A stretch of DNA of 64,000 bases from Metallyticus violacea (taxonomy: Eukaryota > Arthropoda > Insecta > Mantodea > Metallyticidae): positions 36,369,501 through 36,433,500 of the forward strand of contig CM060840.1 in assembly GCA_030762175.1 (NCBI GenBank), in the 5' to 3' direction. The notes below the pieces were generated by a model. That model made no database searches. It saw nothing but the letters and a program-made list of their open reading frames with translations, and was not told where the DNA came from. Position 1 is the stretch's first letter. Each line of letters starts with the position of its first letter. Below, in pieces: positions 1-13,000 of the stretch. Position numbers and translations under genes: made by a program.

Positions 1-1252
1 GAAACACCTTCGTGAGAGGTATTTTACACTATCTGAAGCAGTGGCGGAGTCTGCGGATGCGATTCTGAAGACCTGTTAAAAATAGTTCCCAGAATGTCCT
101 TGATAATTGGCAGAAATGCTGGGATAGGTGCATTGCATCCAACGGGGACTACTTGGAAAACGATCATAAAAATTATTTGGATGAGTAAAGGTGTACTATT
201 AAAAAATATATGTTTATTCTTTATTGAACAACCCTCATATCAATATTTTGCGCTCTAAAACACGATATAGATAGGGGAATCCATGTATGATGTAGAGATA
301 ATGAGAAAGTTGTCATTAAAATAAAGAAAAACTGCTCAAATGTTTTGAAATTATGAAAGAAGGAAATTTTAGAAATAGTATGGTGACGTACTCATATATA
401 ATATAGCGGAAACATGCCTTTCGTACACATTGTGGAGTTTGTGTGGAGATTAGGTAGCGCATAGTAGAAGCCAAAGTATGGCATCTTGAGAATGTATTTG
501 CATGAGAAACATACATATTGCGGCACTTCATGCAAAGATAAACATGCAATAAGGAAAAAAGGGTGAATACTATGACAGTGACAAATCTTTATGTTATGTC
601 CCCCTTTTTTCTCTGACGCAAAAATGGAATATTCGTTACAAAAAATAATAATCTCCATAATTACTCAAATGTGAAGATAGCAGAAAAATCCATAAAAAGC
701 AGATACTTCAATAATAAACTATAAAGAAGTGTCAAGCCTCAAGTACTCGGTAGCATTAGACTTTATTTATAGTTTAACAGTGTAACGTTCAAGGTGAATT
801 GCCAAGGTCCTCGAGACGATAAATAAAATAATAATGACGCAAATGAGCTTGAGATTCACCGATGTTTAAAGTTACTTGTCATTAGTCTTTTCACGGGAAA
901 GAAAACTTCGGACAAACAGCTGCAGTGTCCACTTATGCAATTAGTTCGCACCTTGTAAGCTTTGTCTTCTTTTTGCTTATGTTCAGCACAGATGTAGACA
1001 TTTTTTGTGTCTCTAAGTACAGGGTTTTTAAAAAATAAGAGGTAATTTTAATTGTTCACATTTTCTTCCTTTTCTGCTCAGTCTTAAACATTCTAAAACT
1101 AGCCTATTACACAAGCACTTGTGGCATTCTTTCATCCTAGATGTTGTATATGTCTATCTACTTTTTTTTCTTATATGCCCTATCAGAAGCTACAATTTCA
1201 TGTTTATGAATATCTTTGCACAGTGGAGTCTATCAACTTGACCAACTATCAT

Positions 1253-1253
<1 letters not shown>
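1..1253. other. AT-rich DNA, no feature recognised
   Basis: Read on both strands. Only short open frames (up to 88 codons, minus strand around 392-658) occur, with no recognisable motif, no splice-like structure and no repeat that I can place in a family. Confidence 0.6.

Positions 1254-1293
<40 letters not shown>
1254..1293. repeat. Poly-T run, 40 bases
   Basis: An uninterrupted run of about 40 T, flanked on the left by ...ctatcatg and on the right by aaggaacacagc. On the minus strand this would read as a long poly(A), the kind of tail left by retrotransposition. I could not find a matching short direct duplication on the two sides, so a retroposed origin is only a possibility. The exact length may be uncertain because long homopolymers are hard to sequence. 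Confidence 0.85.
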
Positions 1294-1296
<3 letters not shown>

Positions 1297-1735
1297 GAAC
1301 ACAGCTGCCTTTAGACTGATCTACAATCAATAATCTACTGGGTTTAATATCTGGCAATTTCTGAAAAGAACTGAAACTGCATGGGCATTTCTTAAGCCAT
1401 TTGGGTTATGAAACCGCTAAAAGCTACTGAAAAACTGCATAAACGTCAGAGGCTGCTTGTAACCTGAATAATTAGTGTTTTACTGAGGAAAATAATAAGT
1501 ACAAATTACCTAGTTTTCGTATGTTAGCTGGATTTTGACAGTAGAGAACTTTTCTGTGTTTCTATAATTTATTTAGAGGATACACTCCTCATTGTTAATA
1601 AAATATAACTGTTATCAGTTTAACATTTAATTGAAAACAACACGAAAGTATAGCAACAAATTAGAATTATATTTATCAACTTATGTAAGCTATAATAGTA
1701 AATAATGTAGCACTTCGCTCAAAATTATTTCACAG

Positions 1736-2155
1736 GCTGAAGCGAAGAATGGAAGAAATTTCCGAGAGCCAGGGATGCTCACAGCTCCATAACCATTCCC
1801 ATTGGGAACATCAGAGAAAAACATTGTTTCCTGAAAAAAATCTTAAGGCAATTAGAGGTCAGTTGGTATGCTGGGACCTGTTTGCAAGCCACACTAATTG
1901 GTTGAATATGGGCATTTTCCTAGCCAAGTGCGCGAAGCTAGAAGTAATTTATTTTCTGGTTAGAACGCGTAACTAGTGTAATTGTAGATAATATGTAATA
2001 TGTCTCCATATATCTGTAAATATCGTTTTTCCCATTTTTTGATTTTGATTTATTTGCATTAATATTTGTTCCTCTTTCTAATTGTGCAATGTACGGTCTA
2101 CGAACCATGCATAAAGTATGTTTGTAATGTGTATATAGAATTTTATAACAATAAA
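1736..2155 (+). other. Candidate 3'-terminal exon with polyadenylation signal (weak)
   Basis: Seen: a possible splice acceptor (tatttcacag, AG at 1734-1735) is followed by a frame that stays open from 1737 to the TAG at 1974-1976. About 79 codons begin LKRRMEEISESQG and later contain HNHSHWEHQRK. An AATAAA signal lies at 2150-2155. Base composition of 1740-1960 is noticeably less AT-rich than its flanks. I do not recognise the peptide family. Inference: this could be the last coding exon and 3' UTR of a host gene on the plus strand. An old transposon remnant or chance are equally possible. No upstream exon could be identified. Confidence 0.2.
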
Positions 2156-3754
2156 GTCACCATCACATTTTCAAAAATGTCATTGAATCTACTGAAGAAG
2201 CTACAAGGATGCTGACAGAGGGCTTTGAAGCATATGGTTTTTGTGTTGAAACTCTAAATGACCTTGTAGTGGAAAGTGCCACCACAGCCTCGCAGAAAGC
2301 CTTCCTGCAAGCATGAACTTCTTTTCGTTGCCCTAATAACCGCTGCATACAAGCAGCTACTTTTAAGTGGGTGAAAATTAGAGCGTCACAGCTATCACCA
2401 AACTTCGTGCTTTGAGCGATTGAGGCCTGGGCGGAACGCGGGAATATGAATGCTTGAGAACAATGCAAAATAAATATAAAGATAATTAATGCAAACTTAT
2501 TAAGCTTCGCTAGTTTACCTGAATAAATCCTACTCTGGTACATATACGTAATAACATTGAATAAGTTAGGCAAGTACAGATTTACAGAGGAAATAACGCT
2601 TTTTTCAAAAAATATAATTTAACAAAATACTTTTACTAAAAATAATAATCAGAAAAATTCGTTGCCATAATGATACAAAACCGCTTATTTATTAAGTAAT
2701 AAGCTAGTGTCTGAATTTTTAAGAATTAAGTTATCCCATATTTTCTTAACCGATATTTATATTGCTTATATACACATTTTTAGCCACTAAAATTGGTTAG
2801 TTCCCAAATTAACCTTGCATTTGTTTTTCTAGGACCATCTACTCATTATACACGGAAAATCGTTAGGCCGCGAACCTTCCAGGAAAGCTATTACAACCTA
2901 TTGAGTTCTAGAAGATAGTTGTGGCAAAACCTTTTACGACCCCCATTAAATTCAATATCCTAGCATTATAATTAGACTATATTTTAAGACAGGTCACTAA
3001 TTTTTATTACATACAAGAAAGTTACTTTCCAGATGATACTAAAGCTAAAAGTAAATATACCACTATTATTGTTAACATTGCGCTTATGTCCAAACTATTT
3101 GCAGCCATTTCCAACGGTTTAATTTCCTAGCATTGGTAACAAACATTTTTCCACCAACAACTCTTCTACTAACCTCTCCTGAACTTGTCTTCAAAGTTAC
3201 TCGAGGTTACATTTAAAGAATTAGTGGCGGATTAGCGGATGTTGCAAGAGAGAACTTTCTTCTTCCACACATACACAGATCTGTCCTGGTACGATGAATA
3301 ATGAGAGTAATCCTATTGCTTGAGCATGCGCAAAACTCACTCTTTATAACTCTAATACCTGTCTTTGTCCGGCGGTAAAACCGCGTTCTATGTGACTAGC
3401 GGTTTAGCAAGTGTGGAAATAAATTAGCGCATATAGCAACCTATCGCATAAAGAACGTTAAATCATGTAAGAGAGCATATATGAGATGTTTTGTACATAT
3501 AGATTCTTGTGTTAAATGTATTTGTTGAGGTAAAATAAAATTGAAGGCGACAATTTATTCCGGAGGGTGCTTTCAAACAGGTAAGACAAAAACTGAACCA
3601 GGCAGAACACTCAGTTCTCCCTAATAGTGAAAATAGTTTGAAAATTCATAATTATTGACATAAAAGAACAGATTTGTCTTAGCCATATGTCTTAAAGTGT
3701 AATAATGTTTCATTAAAAATAAATACATTACTACATTTGATGTGATTTTGTTTT
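2156..3754. other. No recognised feature; one unassigned 136-codon minus-strand frame
   Basis: The minus strand at 2163-2573 is open for 136 codons, with a hydrophobic early segment (FALIIFIFILHCSQAFIF) that resembles a signal peptide. The opposite strand has a shorter open frame over the same GC-richer patch (2180-2440). Neither matches a family I know. The rest (2574-3754) is AT-rich with nothing visible. Confidence 0.4.
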
Positions 3755-3770
3755 AAAAAAAAAAAAAAAA
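3755..3770. repeat. Poly-A run, 16 bases
   Basis: An uninterrupted run of 16 A after gattttgtttt. It could be the tail of a plus-strand retroposed fragment, but nothing recognisable lies directly upstream. Confidence 0.75.
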
Positions 3771-5887
3771 CGTAGCCTGATAGAGCGAAACTGCAAACTT
3801 ATTTGAATTCAGGGCATTCACATTACACACACCCAGAAGGAATATATATAATATACATATATTTTTACCACAAAGAAGATTACGAAAATATTTATAACTT
3901 TTGTAAGACCTTTCTAGTGCGAAAATAATTCTTTAGTGTATTTATCTAAAAAAAAGTATAATGGTAAACGTAGAATCAAGACTCAATAATACAAATATCT
4001 CCATTAAGCCCTGGTAATGAAATACAGATTTTTTTCTGTCAATGAGTAATAAAAATTAAAGAGTAGCATTGTACTGTGATATATTATTAGTTATTTTCAT
4101 TTAATTCTATACGTGTGTGCCACAAGAAGGTTCTGAAACCAATAATATTCCATTGGGTCATCCTGTATATATCAAATCCCCGAATATTAAATGAAGTGGA
4201 ACATAATAAATTAAAAAAAAAAATATATTCCAACAAAGAGTGGCATCATGTGGATAACATTTTATCTGGACACTATTATAGCTTCCTCATAGGAATTGGT
4301 GAGTATTTTAAAAATGTTAAATTCAAAAACTATTTAATAATATATCCCTATTCACTCATTTATTAATGCTACCATTTAACTTGAGTGTTTCTTTATTTTA
4401 TATGTTTCTGATTTGCCAATAGTATTGTGACATGCAAGTCCGTGTGACCCGCCCTCAACTGCGAACATGTGATCAAAATATTGCGTAAAGCAAGGCCCAG
4501 ACAAATGAACGCACAACATATAAAGTACATGCACCTCCATGTGGCAAGCAGTTACCGAAGTTACTCCTTTTTTCGTTGTAATAGTCAATTCATGCGTAAT
4601 GCCGACGACCTTTCGACGGAGTCCCGCCATTGTGTCTCTATCTCATCGGTACACAGCATTGTTTACATTTTAAAGTCTCAAATTTCAGAACAACTGACAT
4701 ATTTTTTAGTATGCTTTACACATAACAGCTACTAGAGCGATAGCAATTGTCTGGAAGCACTGAACACCCAACAAGTTTATATAAATACTAAACAAAATAA
4801 TTGTCAGTTTCTAGAAGATGACATCTTCATATTAGAGAAGGCATTATAATGTCTGAAGACTTTATTAGGGAAACCATAAAATGCGAGCAGAATTGCTGTG
4901 GATAAATATTAAAGAAAAAAGAGACAGTTCTCCTAAAATTAATTTGCTATTTATCTGCAGTTGCTTGCATTTTTCACCCAATTTACATTCTGAATATAAC
5001 ATTTATAAACATATATCATGATTCATTGTCACTAACCGTACTTTAGAATCACGTTTTATTTTTCTGTACCCGAACTTAATGAACAGAAAGGATTTTAATT
5101 TCGAAACCTAAAATCGCACAAACCGGTTCACTGGTGTTAGTTATATTCTCGGCAGTGACTACATCGACCTGTTTGTTGTAAATGCTGGCTATTTCTTTCG
5201 CATGTTTCCTTGCAGTTCAAGTAGTGTTCGAAAGTTTGAGTTTGTTGTAAAGTAAACAACATTTATTTAGATAGAAAGCTAGATTGCTAAACAATATTTT
5301 TAAGTACACGTTGACAATTTATTAATCCCAAAACTGTTCTACTAATTTAGCCCCGTTTGTTCATTCGTTTATACTGCGGTTAATTTAGGGAATTCTTGAT
5401 TCGTAAGCAACTGTGTGTGCATTTATGCTGTTTTGTCCAGGGATAATAGCAGTTATTTACCGGACTTGAGCGGGTTCGGCTTCCGGAACCTCAATGTTGA
5501 TTAAAGCGAAGCCAAATTAATGGATGGCTCGATAGCTACAAAGAATAACAAAAGCTTACAGGATCATTTATCATCAAAATATCCGAGCTAATATAATAAT
5601 GATCTGGGGTAGAGAAGGATACTTTCGTACTTGAGTCTTGCTCACGGCAGGCCCTTTGTGCCAACGCTCTCAATGGAGATGTACTTTCGGGAGAAATTGG
5701 ATAACGGGAGCATGGGGGGGGGGGGGGAAACCCTAAGATTTTGTTATGTTTAATGTTTGCTTTTTTAAATATAGAAGTATTATATCTAGGAAAGATTAAT
5801 TAAAAATACAATAAAATCTCTGCAAAGAAATAACAAGGTCGCCAAGGTATATTGGCTCAAATAAAGAACATTTGCGATTGTGGTTGG
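3771..5887. other. AT-rich DNA with a 14-G run; otherwise empty
   Basis: Contains a G14 run at 5714-5727 and the 9-mer CATCCTGTA at 4159-4167, a form common at the ends of insect mariner elements. No coding structure was seen. The overlapping opposite-strand frames at 4376-4735 show no known motif. Confidence 0.5.
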
Positions 5888-6050
5888 ATAGTGCCCAGTA
5901 GTTCAGATGGTAAAAGTATCAGCATGTTAGACCAAGATCCATGATTTGAATTCCGGCCATGACCTTGAGCTTTTTCAATTTGATTATGAATCGAAATAAG
6001 TTAGAGGTATATGCAACTTCATGAAAAGTAATATTTTATAAATATAGATG
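5888..6050 (+). mobile_element. tRNA-derived SINE, family A, copy 1
   Basis: The head resembles a tRNA gene with the two internal RNA polymerase III promoter blocks. A box-A-like TAGTTCAGATGG sits near 5899, and a box-B-like GATTTGAATTCC lies about 45 bases downstream (near 5943-5954), followed by gccatgaccttgagctttttc and an AT-rich tail. A second copy at 6225-6395 and a third near 57.1 kb share the order of blocks and the sequence around GCCATGACC and TTTTT..A..TGATTAT. Shared sequence well beyond the tRNA-like part argues for a SINE family, not a decayed tRNA gene. No clear target duplication was found, so it is an old copy. Confidence 0.7.
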
Positions 6051-6224
6051 CAATGCTTTCTTCTGAAAAGAACACACATTAATATCACATATCTTGTTAC
6101 ACTTTCACCGCTATCTGTAACCCTTTTGAAACGGAATAACATTTTACTGCGGTATAAACAATACTTTTGGGTTTAAGAGTCTGATAATAGCTCTGCGATG
6201 AGATACCTTTAAAGGTCTCCAGGG

Positions 6225-6395
6225 TTATTAGACCTAGATAGGGGCGATTTGGTAAGAACATCGGCATGGTAAGTCGAGAATCGTATTTCAAGTCTTAGCC
6301 ATGACCTATAACTTTTTTCTATGTGACTATAATAAAAAATTAATTAATACATGGCTTATGTGAAAAAAATCGCATTTCATAATGTTTGGTTTTTC
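6225..6395 (+). mobile_element. tRNA-derived SINE, family A, copy 2
   Basis: Aligns in order with the copy at 5888: a degenerate A-box segment (GGGGCGATTTGGTAAGAAC), CATCGGCATG, a degenerate B-box (GTATTTCAAGTCTTAGCC), then GCCATGACCTATAACTTTTTTC and an AT-rich body. Divergence is high, roughly one base in four by eye. The two copies lie in the same orientation about 170 bases apart, from either independent insertions or a local duplication. Confidence 0.65.
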
Positions 6396-7835
6396 TCTCT
6401 CTTGGAAGAATAGAGTAATAATTTGGAGAATTCAGAACATTTTTCTTTTTTATTAAGAACAAAGTGTAAAATGTATGACAACTAGGTTAGAAATTTACAG
6501 TGAATTCAGTTGAGAACGTAACAGTATTTTAAGGTTCTTTAAATATTAGGATTATTAAATCACAAAAAATTAAAATGTAGCAAAATATTGGTAGTGCTTA
6601 TCAAATAAATAGTATCTTAACAGCTCACTTCTTAGCCTTCTTGTTTAAGAAGTAAGTTTAATTAAGCGACATATTGATCCTTGCCGCAGCATAAACAATA
6701 TTAGTTGCGTTTCTGCCTAGTAGATGTCACCAAGAGAATAGTTTCGTGGTCATATGGTAAAGACATAGCTGGCTGCACATTCCCGCTCTCCCAGAGGATT
6801 GGAAGTTGAAGTAGACTTCAAGAATGTCTACCGTAGACTGTTTGTTATGCAAATGATAGGCTAGGATACACGCCCCGCTGGAATATACACCGGAACCCTC
6901 CAAAAGCATTACGCCTCTGACCCTATTCTTTCCATTAATAATTCATTACTTAGCCGTGTATTTTAAGACATGTCTCATACTTATTATTTTGTTTTTCCTT
7001 TAACTCTGCCCTTAATCATTGTTATTTAAACAAATTTCTTTTTCTACTTTTATTGATATCCAAAGCCATGGAGCGTGTAAGTTGCTCATTAATTTCCTGA
7101 TCAGTTCTTAAGTCATCCGTCTGCACACTGCCTTTTGAACCAATGTATCAGTGAGTAATTATAGCAGTATTAACATATTGATTAATTAACGAGAAACCTA
7201 CAGCTGCTTCCACAGATGCCAGGAAATGTCCTTTATAATAAACTGCTCTACTTAATGTGTACTGGGGTGGTCAATTTAATTATCCAGTAATTAAAATCAG
7301 GATCAGTTTTCTTTGTTTGTCGGAAATTGAGTGCTTAAGCGAGCAGCTACAACTATTTTACATTTACTTAGAAATGATGTACCTGTCATTTATTAATTAT
7401 TAATATTCCCGCTTATATAAAAATTAAGTCACTAAACAAAATCATTTATTACAATTTACTAATATATTTGGTTTAACACAATGCTAAAACATTTTTAAAT
7501 TCATTTCCAGTTTTAGGTTAATCAACGCCGGGAGATCGAATTATATTTCAGCCCCAGATGCGCTAACTTAATTAGTGGTGCGCGTGGTAACAAAACAGTG
7601 TAGTATCGTTGAAATTACCATGGATGTAAAATACAACCACTAAAAACATAATTTACTCCCTCTTATTAAGAAAACAGTATCGGGTGCTATTTTTAAGTTC
7701 ACTTAAGAAAAGTTAACTTTTTTGGAGATAAAAGCTCATCGAGTGTTAGATCGCAAGACCTGAGTGGGAGGCTCAATCGCTCTTCTATTGATAATTATAC
7801 ATTCTAACACTGAAAGCTGTTGCATTGTCACTCTA

Positions 7836-7866
<31 letters not shown>

Positions 7867-7871
7867 GAGAG
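7836..7871. repeat. (GA)n microsatellite
   Basis: About 18 GA units with a single interruption (aggga) near the middle. Confidence 0.95.
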
Positions 7872-8473
7872 TACCTTCCCTGTATGTGCCTTTACAAAAA
7901 TGTGGGATACAAAATAATATTTGTGTATATTTTGTTATTAATAGTTTTGTCAGAGAAAATAGAACCTAATATTCTATCTTGAAATTATCATTGAACCTAA
8001 CGAATAAAATTTCACCCACATTTGTTTATCGCAAATAAAAATTTTAACTTAGTGCTACGAATACATTTGGATATTTTATAAGGTGTTAGGGAGATACACG
8101 AACATAGCTCATGTCTTCAATTTGCACTTATTATACCAGGCATTAAGCAATAAAATGACTGGAAGTAGGCCGAGAGCAGAGTAATACGTATGCGGTAAGA
8201 ATATAATTTGATCTCCCCGTTCAAATGAGTTTCATACTGGCTATCACTTCATCACGGCGCTTAAACTGCAGAAGAGAGCAGATAATTATATTCCAAATAA
8301 TAACTTATGAAATATAAAGATTGATCTTTTTAGGGCAAAAAAAATATAATTATCGAGAGGCCTTTACCTTGCGCTTTGATGTAATCATACACAGAGACGC
8401 TAAGTGAAACTTGTCAAATAGTGGAGCCTTTGAACCAATTATTCACGTAGGTTTATAATATAGTTTTACTGAA

Positions 8474-8550
8474 TGAAACAAAGACAGAAAGAAAGAAGAA
8501 AGGAAAGAAAACAAAGAAAGAAAAAAGAAAAGAGGAAAGAAAGTGCAAAG
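8474..8550 (+). repeat. Degenerate (GAAA)n purine tract
   Basis: About 75 bases made almost entirely of A and G, with recurring gaaa/aaag units. The strand asymmetry is strong and could allow triplex-type structure, but nothing points to a function. Confidence 0.85.
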
Positions 8551-9531
8551 TGAGCATGACACATTTCTATTTTCCATTAGGTATGTTTTTGTTTCTCACC
8601 GAAAAAATAACAATTGACAGCAGAATAATATTTGGACATAAAATATTCTGTACGAAGAAAAAGTGAAATCTGAATGTAATTAAAAGACTCTTCAGTCGTA
8701 TATAATTCCAGAATAGCATGTTCTGGTCATATTTAAAACAAATGTGTGATTATATAATATTAAAGAAAAATATTTTTAACATTCTTGTCAAAAACTCCCG
8801 TTTTTTATCATATTGTGAAAAACAGATCTTAGATTTGTATTTTTATCGATTACTTTTAGCCTACTTAAAATCTGGAATATATTTTCAAATTTAAAAGATT
8901 TAGTTATACATTGTACTTTTTAAGCATTCTTTCATTTACTTGGGAACGTTCTCGAAAGCAGATTGTAAGCGATATTACACAGCGTAGCAGCCCACGCTCG
9001 GCCAACTGCGCTATCGGCAAAATAAAAATTAGATGTCTATTCTATTGATGCAATTCTTTTTTAATTGCGAAAGTTTTAAAAACTCGACTTTTCAATGAAG
9101 TCGCCGAAAACATACACGATGTTTTGTAAGACAGATTATAGCTTCTAATCGTACTGTGATTTACTGCTAAGTATTTCCTATATCTTTTCGTATATTATTT
9201 TATAGTTCATCTAATGTTAGTGAATTCAGCCTTTTAGGTGTCTCGTAAGTTAAATTTGGTTAAAATCGTCGAGAAATTATTTTTTTAATTTTAAAACTTA
9301 AAAAACTAAAAATTTGAATTTTCCTAATATTATATAATTGAATTTAAACGTTTGAATATTGAAAAAGAGAATCCAGTGACATAATTAAACTTTGTATTTT
9401 AAGACGGTTTATTGCATGTTTTTGCATTCAAACTTTTTCATACAATGTAGTTTTTATCCAATTTTCTTCACATTTACAAACATATATAAGATAAACAAAG
9501 AAATATTGTCTAATGATTTGCAAGAGAGAGA

Positions 9532-9625
9532 GTTGCTCCATCTAATCGGAGTACTATTCTCACAATGAGCGAATAAATCTTAAGTTTTTAATACAAACAT
9601 TTCAAATTTTATTCATAATTAATCA

Positions 9626-9666
<41 letters not shown>

Positions 9667-10032
9667 CTTATATTTTGTTTATACAACCAGGGTAATATGA
9701 AAAATACATATGGAAAAATTAACTAAATTAATATTAATATTTTTATTTGGTGAAAATTACACATTTTGTATTGTGTGGAATGAACATAGTAGCATTTAAA
9801 GGTAAATAAAATAGTACTTTTTAATAAAAAATGTTAAGTAATATACAAGGACAATTGACCATGTACATTATTCTGGTTGCAAATTGCAAGTTTTGGAAAA
9901 TTCACTTGCCGGTATCCTTAAACTACTCAAATTAAAAATAGTTTGGTGTTAAATCTGCGGTTCGAGCTTGCCACTACCACACTAGCATTTATTCGCTCTT
10001 GTGTGAATAGTACTCCAATTAGATGGAGCAAC
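9532..10032. mobile_element. MITE-like element bounded by ~46 bp inverted repeats
   Basis: Seen: the left arm (9532-9578, starting GTTGCTCCATCTAATCGGAG) is the reverse complement, with only a handful of mismatches, of the right arm (9987-10032, ending CCAATTAGATGGAGCAAC). The arms face each other across about 408 bases of AT-rich DNA that includes a (TA)n run at 9633-9661. The match stops at the outer ends, as expected of terminal inverted repeats of a ~500 bp non-autonomous DNA transposon. No coding capacity and no clear target-site duplication are visible. Alternative: two copies of one short repeat (possibly a SINE head, since the right arm adjoins GGTTCGAGCTTGCC) inserted head to head. 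Confidence 0.5.
9633..9661. repeat. (TA)n microsatellite
   Basis: About 14 TA units, located inside the inverted-repeat interval. Confidence 0.95.
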
Positions 10033-13000
10033 TTCAGGAAAATGTTTCTGAAAGACACAACACCAACCAGATTACTCGCTATTTACAAAGTTACAACAAA
10101 TGAAAATACTTTGGTTGTACTTCATCTTTAAACCACGAATGACACAATAGGCACAGACAGAGGAGGGAAACTGGGCACAACAAGAGAGAGCATCTCATTG
10201 CTCTCGTGTGTTGTCCCTTGACTCATTGTCTGTCTTGTGTTGGTGTGCTCGCAGTCACTGGTTACCGACAAACACTCCATACTGCCAGCGTTGCCAACTA
10301 AATGGAGGGCACTATATAAACTCAAATAAATGTAATTAAACAATGGACTTCCATTATTAAAAAGTATGAACATAATTTATAAAACTGTGTATTGTAGTCT
10401 TATATGTGTATTCTGTTACATCTAATTATTTTTATTTAATTGTGTATCATCGTCTTCTTTGTGCACTTCCAGAACTAATACTCAAATTCCATAACGGTTA
10501 TTAGAATTTATCTTTTTTTGAGTGTGTGTGCGTTCGCTTGTCTTGATATCTCCATTGGAATTTTTCAAAGTAAAATGTGACGCATATCAAATCAGTTCTG
10601 TATATTGAACTTTGTTTTAGGCTAATATTTTTATTTTCAATGTTATTTTTCATTTAAATTCTCAGTCTATTTTTTACATGAATAGTCTTAGTAAATTCAT
10701 CTTTGAATTTAAATGCTTCTTTTATCCTTCTCAGAATGCAATTTTTGTTATCACATAATCACTAGCGACAATATTAGTTCATAAATTATTCATTTTATTT
10801 CCTAGTGCTCTTCTAATGGCACAATCTTTTTGTTTAAACACGTCTAATTTGTTTCCATGTCTATTTTAATGGTCTTTCGGTAGTGAAAAATTACACTTGT
10901 GAACTAAATCTTTTTTTATCAAAATTGTTCTCGTTGACCATATAGTAATTTTAGTTATTTCTATTGAGACGATGGGATTATAATATAATAATGTGATTTT
11001 ATCATAGAGGGCTTTTTATACCATGTTTTCATTGCTTACTAAATTACATTTCTATAAAATTATCCTTAAAACAGATCGGATATTATCTCTTATTCTACAG
11101 AATGGTCCAAATATAATATATAGACTGTGACGGTGTAAGTACTTGTTATACTTTTAACTTTATATTGCTAGAGTATTGTTTTCTCTTTAGTTTTTATATT
11201 TGTACTCTTTCTTTCTAAGTCCCATCAAAAATCTTAATAATCTTTTCAATATCTAATATCTAAGGAACTAATCTGTTTACTTTATCGAACACATCTCTAT
11301 AATTAATAAAAAAACTGTGAATGTATTATGACCAGTCATCGATTCAAAATAAAAACCTTTGCTCAAATAATCTTCGATCTGTACTGCCGGTTGTTTCTGT
11401 ATAAATTAAAAAAAATATTAAAATTGAAACATTTAATTGTAAGGTCATTTCAGATCTAACAATTAAGTAAGTTGATGTTTTAGATGAGATAGGAATTGAC
11501 TAATAAATAAATATCTCCTATTTTATTATGAATCTTTCATTAAATTTAATAAATACATAATCATATTGAAAAATATATACTCACTTTTCTAACGCTCATT
11601 CAATTACTGATGCATAGCTGAAAAATATATTATTACCGAGAGTGCTCACTAATATTGATAATAATTTTTTGAGAATTAGCACTTAAAAGTTTCTTTCAAA
11701 ATTCAAATTAAAGTAGCTATTTTCCAAGATTTTTAAATATTTGTTATAAAATTTATAGGGGTCTAATATACAGAGCCCTCATTTGGACGCATGGCCGGTG
11801 TAATGAGGATTTGCTTGGCACCTGGAAGCACGCTGCTTGCTGGCGAAATCGGATATTCATAGCCTCTTCAATTCAGGTGCATTGATTTCTACAGCACCCC
11901 AAACACGAATTTTTTAAGCATACAATGGCATTTCGTGTACATTATCTGCATTGCAGTATCTATTGTTTTGTGTCACTACATGGCCATGTAAATAAAATCA
12001 TGTTTGGCCGAAGGAAGGAAGGAAGGAAGGAAGGGAGGGAGGGAGGGAGAAAACCGCGTTCAATTGAGCGAACACAAAATATTAACTGTACTCACATAAT
12101 CGCATTCAAAAGTTTAGAAGCATTCTAAGCCGGGGTGTGCAAAATTCCCGATTTCTATTCAAGCTTTCTCAGAGATTTCTTTGAAATTCGTTATAACGTT
12201 TCTCCGATATTATCGAGTTTTTCCTCAGTAAGAACACGGCGTTTTACTTTGATTTCTTATTAAGAACAGATTGCGTTTCTCTAAATCTATTTACAAGATT
12301 ACAAACCTTTCTCTGCGAGGCGCATGAACAGCACAGAATCTATATATCGCAGTCTCACTTCTCTGCAAGAGTTTGTTTTCATACAAGAAGCACACACAAA
12401 AATTCTATGTGCTAAAGTATAAGGCCTTTTGGCATTATAACAGCACTAACACACTATAAGACTGAAACAAGTAGTCTCACAGCGTTCAATTTCTGTACAG
12501 CACAAATACTTCTTGTCAGCACGCGGCGAGGCGGGAAATTGGAGGGGGAAACAGAAACAGAAACGGAAAAATCCCCGTTAAGCCGGCCACGCGTTGAAAT
12601 GAACGCTCTGTACTGTTTCCTTATGTCCAAAAATACGGCATTTGTTAATATAGTTCTGCTTTTTCCTTCTATTTACATGCCTACTTTTCCATTCTTTAAT
12701 GAAAGATGAAATATTGTAAAGCTAAGTATCAATTTTGTACTTTCTCATCAGAAAAGCAAATGGAACAACTGACATGGATGACTATTAAAACACTTCATCA
12801 TTTGTGATGAAACTTTTTTTTCTTGCGTTATAGTGTACGTACCGGCCGTCTAGCAGGGAAAACTCGACAAAATCTCCCCAAGCGAAGTGTTCCATCCAAG
12901 GATAGGATTCTAGACGAATGTATTTTAAATAGGAGATAATTTACTTGTTAAGTCTGAAGAACTCAGTAGCAGTCAATTAAGCAGCATTAGCTCATCACGT

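Larger units (their letters stand above)
6396..9531. other. AT-rich DNA with simple repeats; no gene seen
   Basis: Holds the (GA)n tract at 7836-7871 and a purine-rich tract at 8474-8550. Short frames (up to 72 codons) have no motif. A weak tRNA-like stretch near 6741-6790 could be another worn SINE head but cannot be placed in a family. Confidence 0.5.

Noticed and set aside
1121..1333. 70-codon frame with a phenylalanine run
   Set aside because: Created by the 40-base T run.
2163..2573. 136-codon minus-strand frame with a signal-peptide-like hydrophobic stretch
   Set aside because: The hydrophobic segment is AT-driven (L, I, F codons). No family was recognised and the opposite strand is also partly open, so it is mentioned only in the stretch description.
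5899..5954. Possible true tRNA gene from the A and B boxes (also at 27081, 49505, 62350)
   Set aside because: No cloverleaf with paired acceptor and anticodon stems could be drawn, and the sequences continue into repeated bodies, which marks them as SINEs.
7764..7982. 72-codon frame with an RE repeat
   Set aside because: Created by the (GA)n microsatellite.
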